64,000 nucleotides of DNA from Lysobacteraceae bacterium NML91-0213 (GCA_002798175.1 NWQL01000001.1:94074-158073), one strand, 5' to 3'; shown: positions 1 to 8,011, counted from the first letter of the stretch. The notes: generated by a model not told the origin, from the letters alone. Program-made: numbers and translations.

Positions 1-64
1 GCACCAGCGCCGACTTCCGCCGGGCCGTCCAACGCTTGATCTCTTCTTCCATCACTTGGCTCAT
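1..64 (-). CDS. IS transposase OrfA, DUF1153/HTH type (5' part only)
   Basis: Only the first 21 codons are in the window; the gene continues past base 1. The peptide starts MSQVMEEEIKRWTARRKSAL. It resembles the N-terminus of the small DNA-binding OrfA (DUF1153-like helix-turn-helix) of IS3-family elements common in Xanthomonadaceae, whose typical start has a K/R-rich 'IKRWTARRKSALVLEI' pattern. An AGGAG-like GGAG lies about 9 bases before the ATG. A DUF1153 regulator that is not part of an IS cannot be excluded, but the abrupt glycosyltransferase truncation next to it favours the IS reading. Confidence 0.6.
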   Translation of the reverse strand, partial: MSQVMEEEIKRWTARRKSALV

Positions 65-112
65 CGTGCTCTCCGAGAAAAGGTAGCACCTGAGCAGGAA
101 ATCACTGGGTCA
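1..112 (-). mobile_element. Edge of an IS3-type insertion sequence
   Basis: The first bases hold the start of a transposase-type OrfA on the minus strand (start codon at 64) together with about 48 bases of leader ending near TGACCCAGTG (read on the minus strand from 112). From 113 onward the plus strand reads as the C-terminus of a glycosyltransferase, so the element boundary is placed at about 112. Only one end of the element lies in the window, so the family, the inverted repeats and the target duplication cannot be confirmed. Confidence 0.6.
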
Positions 113-335
113 TTACATGCCCGTCGTGGCGATGCCCGTTGGGGACCTGCCGGCGCTGTTGGCGCGCGGTGGGGGGTGGGTCGCGGAAGGAGTCGATGCA
201 GAGGAGTTCGTAGAGGCGATCCGTTCGAGTCTCTCCGCATATGGGGCCCTTGCGAATCCGGAGCTTGTCGATGATTTTCAGATTGCGTCCGTTGCCCGCG
301 GCTTCGCACAAGCGGTCCGGATGCTGGAGCCGTGA
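113..335 (+). pseudogene. C-terminal remnant of a group 1 (GT4-type) glycosyltransferase
   Basis: From 113 the plus strand encodes about 74 residues that fit the C-terminal GT-B nucleotide-sugar binding half of GT4 enzymes: 'PVVAMPVGDLPALL', then a GGGWV segment and a DAEEFVEAI helix. Reading further upstream in this frame meets a TAG at 84-86, within the presumed insertion sequence, so the rest of the enzyme is missing. Its TGA overlaps the GTG start of the next gene (GTGA), so the two were once co-translated. Such enzymes transfer sugars in capsule, LPS or exopolysaccharide assembly. The remnant should be inactive, because the acceptor-binding N-terminal half is absent. Confidence 0.65.
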
Positions 336-1183
336 TTGATCTTTCCGATGATCGCTGGAACTCGGCGCTGCAGGTCGGGTTTGGGGCAGATGTCGTGGCC
401 GTGCCGGGCTGTCGGCCTGATGCTGAAATTGCGCGGCTGGTGATCTTCAAACTCGGCCCGCTACGCGTCGGCTATGCGGATTTTGCTGCGGGTGTCGAGA
501 AGTTGGGCGAAGGCTATCAGCGAAGAATGTCAGCCGCCGCCTCGGAAAACGGGGTGGATGTGCTCCGTTACCAAGCGCCATTGCCGGCAGATGCGAGCCC
601 TCGACACGCCAGGTTTGAACTACTTACGACGGTCATTGATGACCTGCAGGGGTGGGATGAGCGGTCTTTCGAGAAACCACGACGAACCGCGAACCGACTC
701 GGGCGAACGGCGTTAGAGGTCAGGAGGGCAGAACCGCGCGATGTTTCAGTGATTCATCGCCTCTACACCGAGACGATAGCGCGCCAAGGAGGGCGGATGC
801 GGTATTCGCGCGAGTACTTCGAGATGATCGCTGGCCCTTCGGCATGGGTTGCCTGCTTAAAGGGAGATGTGATTGCGTTCGTCTCGTCGGGGCGGGCGGG
901 GAATCGCGGCCTCTATCTTCATGGTGGTCACGACGAGCGATTCAGAAGTCACTACCCATCCGATATCCTCTTCCTGGCAATGATCCGAGAGGCGAGGCAA
1001 GCAGGCTTGCGCAGCTTCGATTTCCTCGCGTCTCCGCGTGGACACACAAGTCTGCTCGGCTACAAACAGGCGTGGGGAGGGCGGCCGAGGCCTGTGTGCG
1101 TATCCGACCAGCCCCTCAGTTGGCTCGGGCACAGCTTCTCGCTCGGGTATGCCGTCATGGCTGCATGGACGCGTCGCCGCTAA
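332..1183 (+). CDS. FemAB/GNAT-like acyltransferase (CelD/BcsL type)
   Basis: A 283-residue protein with a GTG start inside the stop of the preceding glycosyltransferase remnant; GGAG lies about 6 bases upstream. The C-terminal half (about residues 130-260) has the acetyltransferase fold signature of FemAB/BioF2-like proteins: a 'RRAEPRDVSVIHRLYTE' helix, a YLHGGHDE strand-turn, 'DILFLAMIREARQAGLRSFD', and the closing 'SLLGYKQAWGG'. Members of this group acylate sugars or peptidoglycan/lipid-linked acceptors and often sit in surface polysaccharide clusters, which suits the glycosyltransferase upstream. The substrate is unknown. Its 3' end overlaps the convergent oxidoreductase by 29 bases. 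GC is clearly lower than in the housekeeping genes further right. Confidence 0.7.
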   Translation: MIDLSDDRWNSALQVGFGADVVAVPGCRPDAEIARLVIFKLGPLRVGYADFAAGVEKLGEGYQRRMSAAASENGVDVLRYQAPLPADASPRHARFELLTTVIDDLQGWDERSFEKPRRTANRLGRTALEVRRAEPRDVSVIHRLYTETIARQGGRMRYSREYFEMIAGPSAWVACLKGDVIAFVSSGRAGNRGLYLHGGHDERFRSHYPSDILFLAMIREARQAGLRSFDFLASPRGHTSLLGYKQAWGGRPRPVCVSDQPLSWLGHSFSLGYAVMAAWTRRR

Positions 1184-2228
1184 GCTGGATGAGGCGTCTT
1201 GCCAGCCGCTTCGCGTCGAGACGTATACCACGCAGATACCGGCTGCGGTGATCGTGAAGATTGTCGACGCCCAGAAGGAAAACGCCAGGCATTGAGGTTA
1301 CTTCGAAGCGATCTGTCTCGGGAGCGCCGCCCGCATCGAGATGCGGATCGAATCCGTCGAGTGCAAGACTCAGGGCGTATCCAGTGGCAAGGACGACCGC
1401 GGCAGCTTTCTTCGACGTGCCGTCAGCGAACTCGACTGTGCCGACGTGGATGCGACTGATTGGAGGTAGCAACGCAACTGTTCCCGCTTCTACCAGTTTC
1501 CGGTTCCTGCCGCCCTCCATGACGGGGTAAGAGTTGCGCCGGAGGCCGGGGTTCAAGGCAGCTTCAATCTCCTCCCAGACGTAGTACGCCATCTCACGTA
1601 GCCAGGCAAGGACGCCGTGGCGACGAAACTGGATGCTCGAGCGGATGCTCAACGCCGCCGGGATATTCCGGTCATTCAGCGCGAGGATGGTCTGACCCGC
1701 AGTGACTCTGCGGCCCACCACGATGACCGGCAGGTCACCCTTACGCAGGGATGCCAGGCTGTCATACGTTCTGATTTCCGCGGCGTGCATCACCACGAGA
1801 CTTCCGTCGCTTTCGAAGTCGGGACTAGGCCGGGATGGATTCGAAAAATAGCCAGTCGCCACGACAACCGCGCGGAAGGGGCCGTGCACCAGTCCGTTGG
1901 TGTAAAGCTCCCACTGGCCATCCGGAAGGCGATGCAAGCCAGTCACTTTCGTCCACTCGACGACCTTGCCCTTGAGGCGAGCCGCGGTGCGCTCGAGATG
2001 CCGCAGGTAGGTCTCGGACGGCACCTTGGATAACGGACTCTGGCGCAACAGGTCTCTCGCTGTGAGCACGTTGGTCCACCATGGGCTGAGTACCTTGAGG
2101 TCACGAGGAACGGACCGCCACGTCGAACCGACGCGGTCCTGCTCGAATATCGTGTAGGTCGTATTCTTGCGGTCCAAAGCCGTGCCTAGCGCGATTCCCG
2201 CGGGGCCTGCACCGATGATCGCGATCAC
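1155..2228 (-). CDS. FAD-dependent oxidoreductase, flavin monooxygenase-like
   Basis: A 357-residue protein beginning (GTG) with a Rossmann dinucleotide motif, IAIIGAGPAGIALG, for FAD. A second motif region (VIVVGRRVTAGQT, about residue 168) probably binds NADPH, and an ATG motif (AVVLATGY) lies near residue 300; this is the layout of FMO/thioredoxin-reductase-like monooxygenases. The second motif is degenerate (GRRVTAG rather than GxGxxG). The GTG start overlaps the TGA of the methyltransferase upstream, so this is the last gene of a minus-strand operon. It may hydroxylate or oxidise a small molecule or sugar-linked group made by the neighbouring aminotransferase and methyltransferase; the substrate is not predictable. 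A longer in-frame start would run into the methyltransferase and was rejected. Confidence 0.75.
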   Translation of the reverse strand: MIAIIGAGPAGIALGTALDRKNTTYTIFEQDRVGSTWRSVPRDLKVLSPWWTNVLTARDLLRQSPLSKVPSETYLRHLERTAARLKGKVVEWTKVTGLHRLPDGQWELYTNGLVHGPFRAVVVATGYFSNPSRPSPDFESDGSLVVMHAAEIRTYDSLASLRKGDLPVIVVGRRVTAGQTILALNDRNIPAALSIRSSIQFRRHGVLAWLREMAYYVWEEIEAALNPGLRRNSYPVMEGGRNRKLVEAGTVALLPPISRIHVGTVEFADGTSKKAAAVVLATGYALSLALDGFDPHLDAGGAPETDRFEVTSMPGVFLLGVDNLHDHRSRYLRGIRLDAKRLARRLIQLSGDASMQP

Positions 2229-2974
2229 GCGACGCCTTCGAACGCGACTTCTGCGTAATCGCCCGGAAGGATTCCAAAAATGCGTCCACTGGCGCGTTCG
2301 GCCGTGCGCAAGGACTGCCATGCGCTCCTCGGAATCAATCCTATCCTGATGAGGGATGTGGCGGGGAATCGGCCGCTCCTGATCGGCCGTGCCTTTAGCT
2401 CGCTGAAGCCAGCTGCGGCCATGAGCTCGGTCCACGCGCCGATCGTCCTATGAACCTTCATTCCATCCTCTACGATGTGCCTGCGCCGACGACACTGTTC
2501 GATAGCCACGATCCGTGCGCCAGGCTTGAGTGCGCTCCGAATTGCTTTCAGTAGCGCGAGTACCTTGTCATCGCTGACGACATAGCTGAGAACGACATAG
2601 ATGACTGCTGCATCAAACGCACCCTTGGCGACAGGGAGTATGTGCCCGTCCATGGCCGCGAACAGGCTACGCTCAGGATCGCATCGTTGGCGTGCATGCT
2701 TGAGAAGCGAAAGCGCGAGATCCACGCCGATCACCCGGTACCCGTGCTGTAAGAGTGCCAGCGTGGCACTGCCCGTTCCGCAGCCGAAATCCAGAATTAG
2801 GCCTGATTGGTCGACCTTCCCGGCGAGCGCGGATGTCAGCACCTCATCACGTATACCCGCGATGTACGCATTCTTGTCGCCCCGCGAGTCTCTCGGATCA
2901 ATGACCGAGGTCTCGGGTGCGAGGTCGGCGAGGCCGTTCCAATACACGCGCTGGCGATTCTTTTCAGCATCCAT
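2225..2974 (-). CDS. Class I SAM-dependent methyltransferase
   Basis: A 249-residue protein with a clear SAM-binding motif I, LILDFGCGTGSATLAL (about residues 60-75). An acidic end of strand beta2 (VIGVDLALSLL), motif II (GAFDAAVIYVVLSYV) and a post-motif 'ALKPGARIVAIEQ' segment follow, as in the Methyltransf_11/25 families. It overlaps the flippase-like gene upstream by 11 bases and the oxidoreductase downstream by 4, so all are probably co-translated. The acceptor is unknown; in this context a nucleotide sugar, lipid-linked sugar or pilin-linked glycan is plausible. Similarity to ubiquinone-type methyltransferases is only at the fold level. Confidence 0.75.
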   Translation of the reverse strand: MDAEKNRQRVYWNGLADLAPETSVIDPRDSRGDKNAYIAGIRDEVLTSALAGKVDQSGLILDFGCGTGSATLALLQHGYRVIGVDLALSLLKHARQRCDPERSLFAAMDGHILPVAKGAFDAAVIYVVLSYVVSDDKVLALLKAIRSALKPGARIVAIEQCRRRRHIVEDGMKVHRTIGAWTELMAAAGFSELKARPIRSGRFPATSLIRIGLIPRSAWQSLRTAERASGRIFGILPGDYAEVAFEGVA

Positions 2975-3917
2975 GTCGACGGACCTTGTTGAATACGGTC
3001 GCGAGGAGTGCCGCCACGATCTCGGCAGCGATCATGAGCAGGCGGAGCATCGTCGCAGAGACGATGAGGAGCGCGGGATGCGCGCCGGCGAGCGTGGACG
3101 CGCCGGAGACGAATATGGCCTCGCGCACGGCCAAGCCGGCCGGCACGACGAAGGCGGCCAGTGACAGGATGGATGCAGCGCTATACCAGGCCCCAAGCAG
3201 GATGGCCTGTGCTGCGGATAGGAGGCCGTCATGAAGCAACACGAAAGCAGGGAAATAGAACACCCACTCCGAAGCCAGCAACGCGGTCGACTTCCATCGG
3301 TCTGGCTTGCTAAGGGTCAGAAGTGCCGGGATCCCGAATCGTGGTGCCCTGCGAGCCAGCCACTTGATTGGTGCATCCCTGGTCTGGGGGTGGCGATGGA
3401 TCAGCTCGACCAGCGCCAAGCCGACGATGATCGTCACAAGGCTGGAGGGGCCGAGGTGTGAGATGCCGAGGATGCCTGCAAGTACCGATACTGCGAGCAG
3501 GTTGGTCAGCAGCATCTGCCACAGGTTAGCGACGACGACCGCTCCAGGGGCATGCGAGCCATCCACGCGTCGACTTTGATAGACGATGCCCCAGATCTTG
3601 CCCGGCAGATACCGGACGAGCTGGGCTTGGAGGTACGTCTCGGTGAGGTAGGCGAGCGACGAATCTGCACGCCCGAACTGCCTCAGCAGACGGGCGTGAT
3701 AAAGCGCCTTCAGCATGAACATTGGTATGAGGCACGCTGTCGCCGCGAGAACGAGGGCGAGATCGAACCTACGCGCTGACGCGGCGATCGCTGCGCCTTG
3801 GTCCTTCAGCATCCAAGTCAAGTAGGCGGTCGCTGTAACCATCAGCCCCCAGGACAACAGGCGTCTGGTCGCTGGCCCCACACCCGGCTTGCCGCGAGTA
3901 ATCGGTGCTCGATCCAT
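2964..3917 (-). CDS. Flippase-like multi-spanning membrane protein (LPG synthase TM/AglD family)
   Basis: A 317-residue integral membrane protein with about eight hydrophobic segments (for example near residues 22-40, 48-68, 120-145, 160-180 and 230-300). Features of the lysylphosphatidylglycerol synthase TM / UPF0104 (AglD-like) family are visible: an 'R-Y-L-P-G-K-I-W' motif after the second to third helix, a conserved Glu in a central helix, and 'VPAGLAVREAIFV' near the C-terminus. Family members have been proposed to act on polyprenyl-linked sugars or to flip lipids. The ATG chosen at 3917 shares one base with the aminotransferase stop (TGATG). It sits between an aminotransferase and a methyltransferase in one operon, which suggests handling of a lipid-linked product. 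Confidence 0.7.
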   Translation of the reverse strand: MDRAPITRGKPGVGPATRRLLSWGLMVTATAYLTWMLKDQGAAIAASARRFDLALVLAATACLIPMFMLKALYHARLLRQFGRADSSLAYLTETYLQAQLVRYLPGKIWGIVYQSRRVDGSHAPGAVVVANLWQMLLTNLLAVSVLAGILGISHLGPSSLVTIIVGLALVELIHRHPQTRDAPIKWLARRAPRFGIPALLTLSKPDRWKSTALLASEWVFYFPAFVLLHDGLLSAAQAILLGAWYSAASILSLAAFVVPAGLAVREAIFVSGASTLAGAHPALLIVSATMLRLLMIAAEIVAALLATVFNKVRRHGC

Positions 3918-5077
3918 CAGAGAGACGTAATCACCGAGCGGACCGCCTCGATCACCCTCTCCACGTCGTGCTCGGACAGTTTGGGTGAGATTGGCAAGCT
4001 GACGGTCTGGTGGCCGATACGTGCGGCGTGGGGCCAACGCTCGGGAGTCCACCCAAAGTGTTGCTGATACACCGGATGCTCCGGCAGGGACACGTAGTGC
4101 ACGCCAATGCCGACACCGCACGCGGTCATCGCGTCGAGGAAATCATCGCGAGTGATGCCGGCACGTTCCTCGTCAATCATTACCGTGTAGAGATGGTGGG
4201 CGTGTCGGGTGCCTTCCTCCGGAGGCGCAGGTAGGCCCAGCGGCAGGTCCGCGAAGGCTTCGTTATAGCGGCGCCAGATGACCTCACGCCGGGCCCAGCT
4301 CCGCTCGACGCGTGCGAGCTGGTGCAGGCCGATTGCGGCTTGAAGATCCATCATGTTGTATTTGAATCCGAACTCCACCACCTGATAGTGCCGGTAGCCG
4401 GAATCGCTGAAACGATGCCAGGCGTCCTTGCTCATGCCGTGGAGGGCAAGCACCTTGGCGCGGGAGATCAGCGCCTCGTCGCTTGCGATGATCATTCCGC
4501 CTTCGCCGGTCGCGACGTTCTTCGTGGAGTAGAAGCTGAAGCAGCCGATGTCGCCGAACGTACCGGCTTTGCGCCCCCTGTACTCGGTCTCGATGGCATG
4601 GGCGCAGTCCTCGATCACCATCAGGCCGTGGCGACCCGCGATCTGTATGATGCGGTCCATGTCACAGGGCCGACCTGCGAAATGGACGGGAAGGATCGCA
4701 CTGGTGCGCGGCGTGATCGCGGCCTCGATCGCAGCCGGGTCGATGCACTGGGTGACCGGATCCACGTCCGCGAGTACCGGGGTCAGGCCGGCATGGATGA
4801 TCGCGTTAGCCGTGGCGCAGAACGTCAGTGGCGTCGTAATGACCTCACTGCCGGGCTCGAGGTTGGCGGCCACCATGCCGACGTGCAGCGCAGCGGTGCA
4901 GGAGTTCAGCGCTGCCGCGTGCGTACTTGCCAGCCCCTTGTAGCGGGCGAAGTCGCTTTCGAACCGCGCCACGCGGGGGCCTGTGCCCAGCCAGCCCGAG
5001 CGCAGGCAGGCTTCGACTTCCTCGATTTCGGCGTCCTGGATCTGCGGTGCGCCGAAGGTGATGAAGTCGGTCGTCAT
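3917..5077 (-). CDS. DegT/DnrJ/EryC1/StrS-family PLP aminotransferase
   Basis: A 386-residue enzyme. The family hallmarks are in order: the substrate loop 'SGWLGTGP' near residue 28, 'NSCTAALH' near 58, 'VIEDCAHA' (about 154-161, PLP ring contact) and the Schiff-base lysine in 'FYSTKN' (about K186) followed by GEGGM. These enzymes aminate keto sugars of nucleotide sugars (for example dTDP- or UDP-4-keto hexoses) for LPS, O-antigen or glycoprotein glycans. The ATG overlaps the TGA of the upstream GT-C gene (ATGA). No sugar dehydratase or epimerase is present in the window, so its keto-sugar substrate must come from elsewhere. Confidence 0.88.
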   Translation of the reverse strand: MTTDFITFGAPQIQDAEIEEVEACLRSGWLGTGPRVARFESDFARYKGLASTHAAALNSCTAALHVGMVAANLEPGSEVITTPLTFCATANAIIHAGLTPVLADVDPVTQCIDPAAIEAAITPRTSAILPVHFAGRPCDMDRIIQIAGRHGLMVIEDCAHAIETEYRGRKAGTFGDIGCFSFYSTKNVATGEGGMIIASDEALISRAKVLALHGMSKDAWHRFSDSGYRHYQVVEFGFKYNMMDLQAAIGLHQLARVERSWARREVIWRRYNEAFADLPLGLPAPPEEGTRHAHHLYTVMIDEERAGITRDDFLDAMTACGVGIGVHYVSLPEHPVYQQHFGWTPERWPHAARIGHQTVSLPISPKLSEHDVERVIEAVRSVITSL

Positions 5078-7041
5078 GGGCTGGAGCGCTCTGTCTGCAG
5101 TGAGGAGGGTAGGGGTGGCGCTGCGCACGTCTCCAACCGGGCCCGGATAGCGGCGAGATCCCCAGTATAGGTACCGGCCCGGTTCGCTTCGCGAACCGCT
5201 TGTACCAGCGACTCCACCTCGGACCCTGCACCTGGCTTGCAGGCCAGGAAGCGGGCAAGGTTGGCCTTGAACTGCGGATCCGTCGGCGCGAGTGCGACGG
5301 CCTCGCGCATCATCGCGGTGCCCAGTTCGGGGTCCTGCAATACGGTGTAGGCGAAGGTCGCGTAGATCGAATGTAAGCGCGCGGAATCGGGATTGCGTCC
5401 GAGCGCGGCAATGAACGTCTCGAACAGCGCCTGCGCATCGAGCGGGCACTGTTCGAGCTGCCGGCAGTTGGCCAGCTGCCAGAGCGCGCCCTCGGACTCG
5501 GGCGTCATCATGTACTCGGTGTACTTGTTTTGCAGCCGCGGCCAGATGTCACCCGGGAGTGGCGTGCCGTCGCGAGCGTGCATGATGATGAGCGCCTGTT
5601 CCGGCAGCGGTGAACGTCCGCCCAGCCGGGCAGCATGCAGGAACTCCTGCCGGGCCAGGCTCCAGCTCGGCAGCTGCGTATCGCCGCGACTCTGTTCGAA
5701 CAGCAGGCGTCCCAGTGCGTAGGAGGCCCGCGCAGACTCGATGTTGCGGCTTGCAAGTGCGGTCGCTAGCCGCGTGGGCTCGGCCCAGGTCATCACCTGC
5801 AGCGTGGTCAGGGCGATCGTGGCCGCAATGACCACCGCCACCATGGTGATGCGGGCATCGAGATGCACATGGCGCAGGGCGCGCGCACTGCCGTCGGCGA
5901 GGGCTAGCAGCACTCCAAGCAACGCCAGGTAGTTGCGGTGTTCGAAGGCGATCTCCAGCGGCACGACATTGCTGGTGAGCAGATGCCCAACGAAGAACCA
6001 CGCGATTCCCAGCGCAGCCAGTGGGTAGCGCGTCCTGTAGCGCAGGGCAAAGGCGGCGAGGGCGGCAATCAGGGTCCACGCGCCCAGCGTCCAGGCCGGT
6101 GCCAGTAGCCCACGCGAGAGTGGGAAGTTGTCGTAATAGAACACCAGCCGGTCGGGAACCGGCAGCAGGATCTGGCTGAGGTAGTGCACCAGCACCGGGC
6201 CCTGGGTGAGTACCCGCTGCTGGAGATCGAACTCGCGGAAGTCGTAGCGTCCGGGCGCGGCGTAATGCGGCACCACCACGAACGCGAACACCAGGCAGGC
6301 TGCGATCGCAGCGCCCGCAAACACGGACTTGAGCCAGCGCGCGGCTTGCGTGGGTCCGGCAAACCGCAGCACGCAGACTTCGATGGCCGCGATGAAGGCA
6401 GGTGCAAGCGCCGCGGATTCCTTGAATCCCAGGCCGACGAGCGTGGCCAGGGCCGCGCCCGTGAACCACGTCCAGCTGCGCTGTCCGACGATCTGGCGCT
6501 GTCTGGCCTGCAGGTAAGCCACGCAGGCCAGCAGAATGCCGGTCGTCGCGCCGATTTCCATGCGCTGCACGATGTACAACACCGTGGACACCTGCAGCGG
6601 ATGCACTGCCCACAGCAGCGCGACCGTGGCAGCGAACAGGTCGCGGCCCGGGGCGCTGGCCGTCCGCTCGACGTCCACCGCGTGCAACAGCGCGCGGACC
6701 AGCACGAAGACCAGTACGGCATTGCCGGCATGCATCGCGATGTTGGTCAGCTTCAATGCACGTGCGTCGGGCCCCGCCCGCAGGTGGTCGAGCGCGAACG
6801 AAAGCAGCGCCAGCGGACGCCCGCCGAATCCGGAAAATCCATTACCCAGTGCTTCCTGCAGGCCGTCGAGTGTCAGCGCCGTCAGGCGCCAGTGCGGATC
6901 GCTGACGAGGTTGGGGTAATCGTCGAACAGGAAGCCGCCGCCCAGCCCGGGCATGAACACCGCGAACGACAGCAGGACCAACGCGGCAGCCGAGATCCAG
7001 GGAAGCGCGCGTTGAAAAGCAGATGCAGGCAAGTGGAACAC
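5074..7041 (-). CDS. GT-C type membrane glycosyltransferase with C-terminal TPR region
   Basis: About 655 residues with a GTG start 7 bases after the minor pilin stop. The N-terminal two thirds contain 10-12 hydrophobic helices. The first periplasmic loop carries 'FLFDDYPNL', the paired acidic residues expected of GT-C polyprenyl-phosphate-sugar transferases such as the TMTC/DUF1736 group. 'GRPLALLSFALDH' and an EHRNYLALLG loop follow. The C-terminal third is helical and TPR-like (for example 'YALGRLLFEQS', 'LGTAMMREAVALAPTDPQFKANLARF'). The position directly behind a pilin gene suggests it glycosylates pilin or another exported protein; this is inference. The start is uncertain because no strong ribosome site precedes the GTG. 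Confidence 0.7.
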   Translation of the reverse strand: MFHLPASAFQRALPWISAAALVLLSFAVFMPGLGGGFLFDDYPNLVSDPHWRLTALTLDGLQEALGNGFSGFGGRPLALLSFALDHLRAGPDARALKLTNIAMHAGNAVLVFVLVRALLHAVDVERTASAPGRDLFAATVALLWAVHPLQVSTVLYIVQRMEIGATTGILLACVAYLQARQRQIVGQRSWTWFTGAALATLVGLGFKESAALAPAFIAAIEVCVLRFAGPTQAARWLKSVFAGAAIAACLVFAFVVVPHYAAPGRYDFREFDLQQRVLTQGPVLVHYLSQILLPVPDRLVFYYDNFPLSRGLLAPAWTLGAWTLIAALAAFALRYRTRYPLAALGIAWFFVGHLLTSNVVPLEIAFEHRNYLALLGVLLALADGSARALRHVHLDARITMVAVVIAATIALTTLQVMTWAEPTRLATALASRNIESARASYALGRLLFEQSRGDTQLPSWSLARQEFLHAARLGGRSPLPEQALIIMHARDGTPLPGDIWPRLQNKYTEYMMTPESEGALWQLANCRQLEQCPLDAQALFETFIAALGRNPDSARLHSIYATFAYTVLQDPELGTAMMREAVALAPTDPQFKANLARFLACKPGAGSEVESLVQAVREANRAGTYTGDLAAIRARLETCAAPPLPSSLQTERSSP

Positions 7042-7048
7042 CAGCCGC

Positions 7049-7462
7049 TCAGCGGCACAGGGCGGGACGATACAGCGATGCCATCGTGCGTTCGCACGTC
7101 CAGTGCAGGCTGTTGTCCGAGATCTGCGGCACCAGCACCAGCGCGTGACCGCGGATGCGTGCGCTGGAAGCCGCGGTCGCATAGGCGATGGTGATGCGAC
7201 CGACGCTGCCGACCGAGGTTGCGGACACATAGCGTCCGCTGATTGATGCGGGCGAAGCCAATGGCAGGGCTGCGTGGCCCGTGGGCCAGCTGCCGTGGTC
7301 GGCATGGAATTCGGCCAATGCCGTTTTTACGCCTCCGGCCACCGCCAGCCCTTCCGCCACCTGGCTGCGCGCCACATACACCTGGTAGGCCGGCACGGCG
7401 ATCGCCGCAAGGCTGGCGATGACGATTAGCAGTTCGATCAGGGTAAATCCCCGTGGATGCAT
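7049..7462 (-). CDS. Type IV pilin, second (minor or variant) copy
   Basis: A 137-residue prepilin. It has a very short leader ending in Gly (MHPRG), then the mature start [20 protein letters not shown] with the conserved Glu5, the target of PilD peptidase and methylation. The rest follows the pilA upstream closely ([13 protein letters not shown]..., '[10 protein letters not shown]', C-terminal Cys pair with 'CERT' and 'ALCR' forming the D-loop), but the body is shorter and more diverged, consistent with duplication. The leader is followed by a membrane helix that is less classical than in PilA ([11 protein letters not shown] against [14 protein letters not shown]). An unusual run of seven G lies just before the ATG. 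It is the first gene of the tight minus-strand operon 7462-1155. Confidence 0.88.
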   Translation of the reverse strand: MHPRGFTLIELLIVIASLAAIAVPAYQVYVARSQVAEGLAVAGGVKTALAEFHADHGSWPTGHAALPLASPASISGRYVSATSVGSVGRITIAYATAASSARIRGHALVLVPQISDNSLHWTCERTMASLYRPALCR

Positions 7463-7475
7463 GTCGCCCCCCCGC
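7463..7475 (-). promoter_or_regulatory. Ribosome-binding region made of a seven-G homopolymer
   Basis: Immediately upstream of the minor pilin ATG the minus strand reads GTCGCGGGGGGGCGAC. The G run is the only Shine-Dalgarno-like element, and the flanks GTCGC/GCGAC can pair. Slippage in this run would change the spacing to the start codon. Confidence 0.4.
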
Positions 7476-7536
7476 GACAGGATGGCCGCTCGAGAGCGCG
7501 GCCGGACGCGGCATTGCCGCCCCGCAGAACGAATGA

Positions 7537-7555
7537 GGGCCGCACGCGGCGGCCC
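7537..7555 (-). terminator. Hairpin between pilA and the second pilin
   Basis: Arms GGGCCGC and GCGGCCC (7-bp stem, 5-base loop) lie just downstream of the pilA stop. On the minus strand they are followed by TCATTCGTTC, a poor T tract. It may be a partial terminator that lets some transcription into the pilin-modification operon. Confidence 0.4.
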
Positions 7556-7579
7556 CCATTCCCTGAACATCAGCGCTGA

Positions 7580-8011
7580 TTAGCGGCAGCTGCTCGGCAG
7601 GTACTTCGCTTCCATGCCGGCGCCAGCTGCACAGGCCCACTCGATGCTGCCGCCGCGATCGGTCGGGGACAGCGCGAGGCTGCCACCGCGAACCTTGGCG
7701 CTAGTAGCGGTCTTGGCGTAGGCAACAGTGATAACGCCGTTGGCGATGGTTGTCCCCGAAACATACTTGCCGGTGATAGAGCCGGCAGGAGAAACCCCTG
7801 CTGCCGCGTTGTTGGCAGGATATGCACCGTGGTTGGCGTAATACTCAGCAACCGCGGTCTTCGCCCCGGCGGACAGGCTCATACCTTCCGACACCTGCGA
7901 GCGGGCCACGTAGTCCTGGTAGGCCGGCAGCGCGATGGCGGCCAGGATGGCGATGATCGCGACGACGATCATCAGTTCGATCAGCGTGAAGCCCTTCTGC
8001 ATCTTCTTCAT
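7580..8011 (-). CDS. pilA: Type IV major pilin PilA
   Basis: A 143-residue prepilin with a short basic leader MKKMQKG cut before [20 protein letters not shown], containing the invariant Glu5 needed for PilD processing and assembly. A '[19 protein letters not shown]' helix follows, then a beta region and two C-terminal cysteines (WACAAG... and PSSCR) forming the disulfide-bounded D-region. This is the structural subunit of the pilus fibre in the inner membrane and extracellular filament. A sigma-54 promoter lies about 100 bases upstream, and the PilS/PilR genes lie 2.1 kb away. The assembly ATPase PilB, platform PilC and peptidase PilD, usually next to pilA in this family, are not in the window. 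Confidence 0.93.
   Translation of the reverse strand: MKKMQKGFTLIELMIVVAIIAILAAIALPAYQDYVARSQVSEGMSLSAGAKTAVAEYYANHGAYPANNAAAGVSPAGSITGKYVSGTTIANGVITVAYAKTATSAKVRGGSLALSPTDRGGSIEWACAAGAGMEAKYLPSSCR

Noticed and set aside
2229-2435. Upstream extension of the FAD oxidoreductase
   Set aside because: It would overlap most of the methyltransferase 3' end. The GTG start overlapping the TGA (GTGA) places the Rossmann motif at the N-terminus as expected.
4322-5170. Long plus-strand open frame opposite the DegT aminotransferase
   Set aside because: It is a GC-driven shadow. The minus strand encodes the complete aminotransferase with motifs, and this frame has no recognisable domain.
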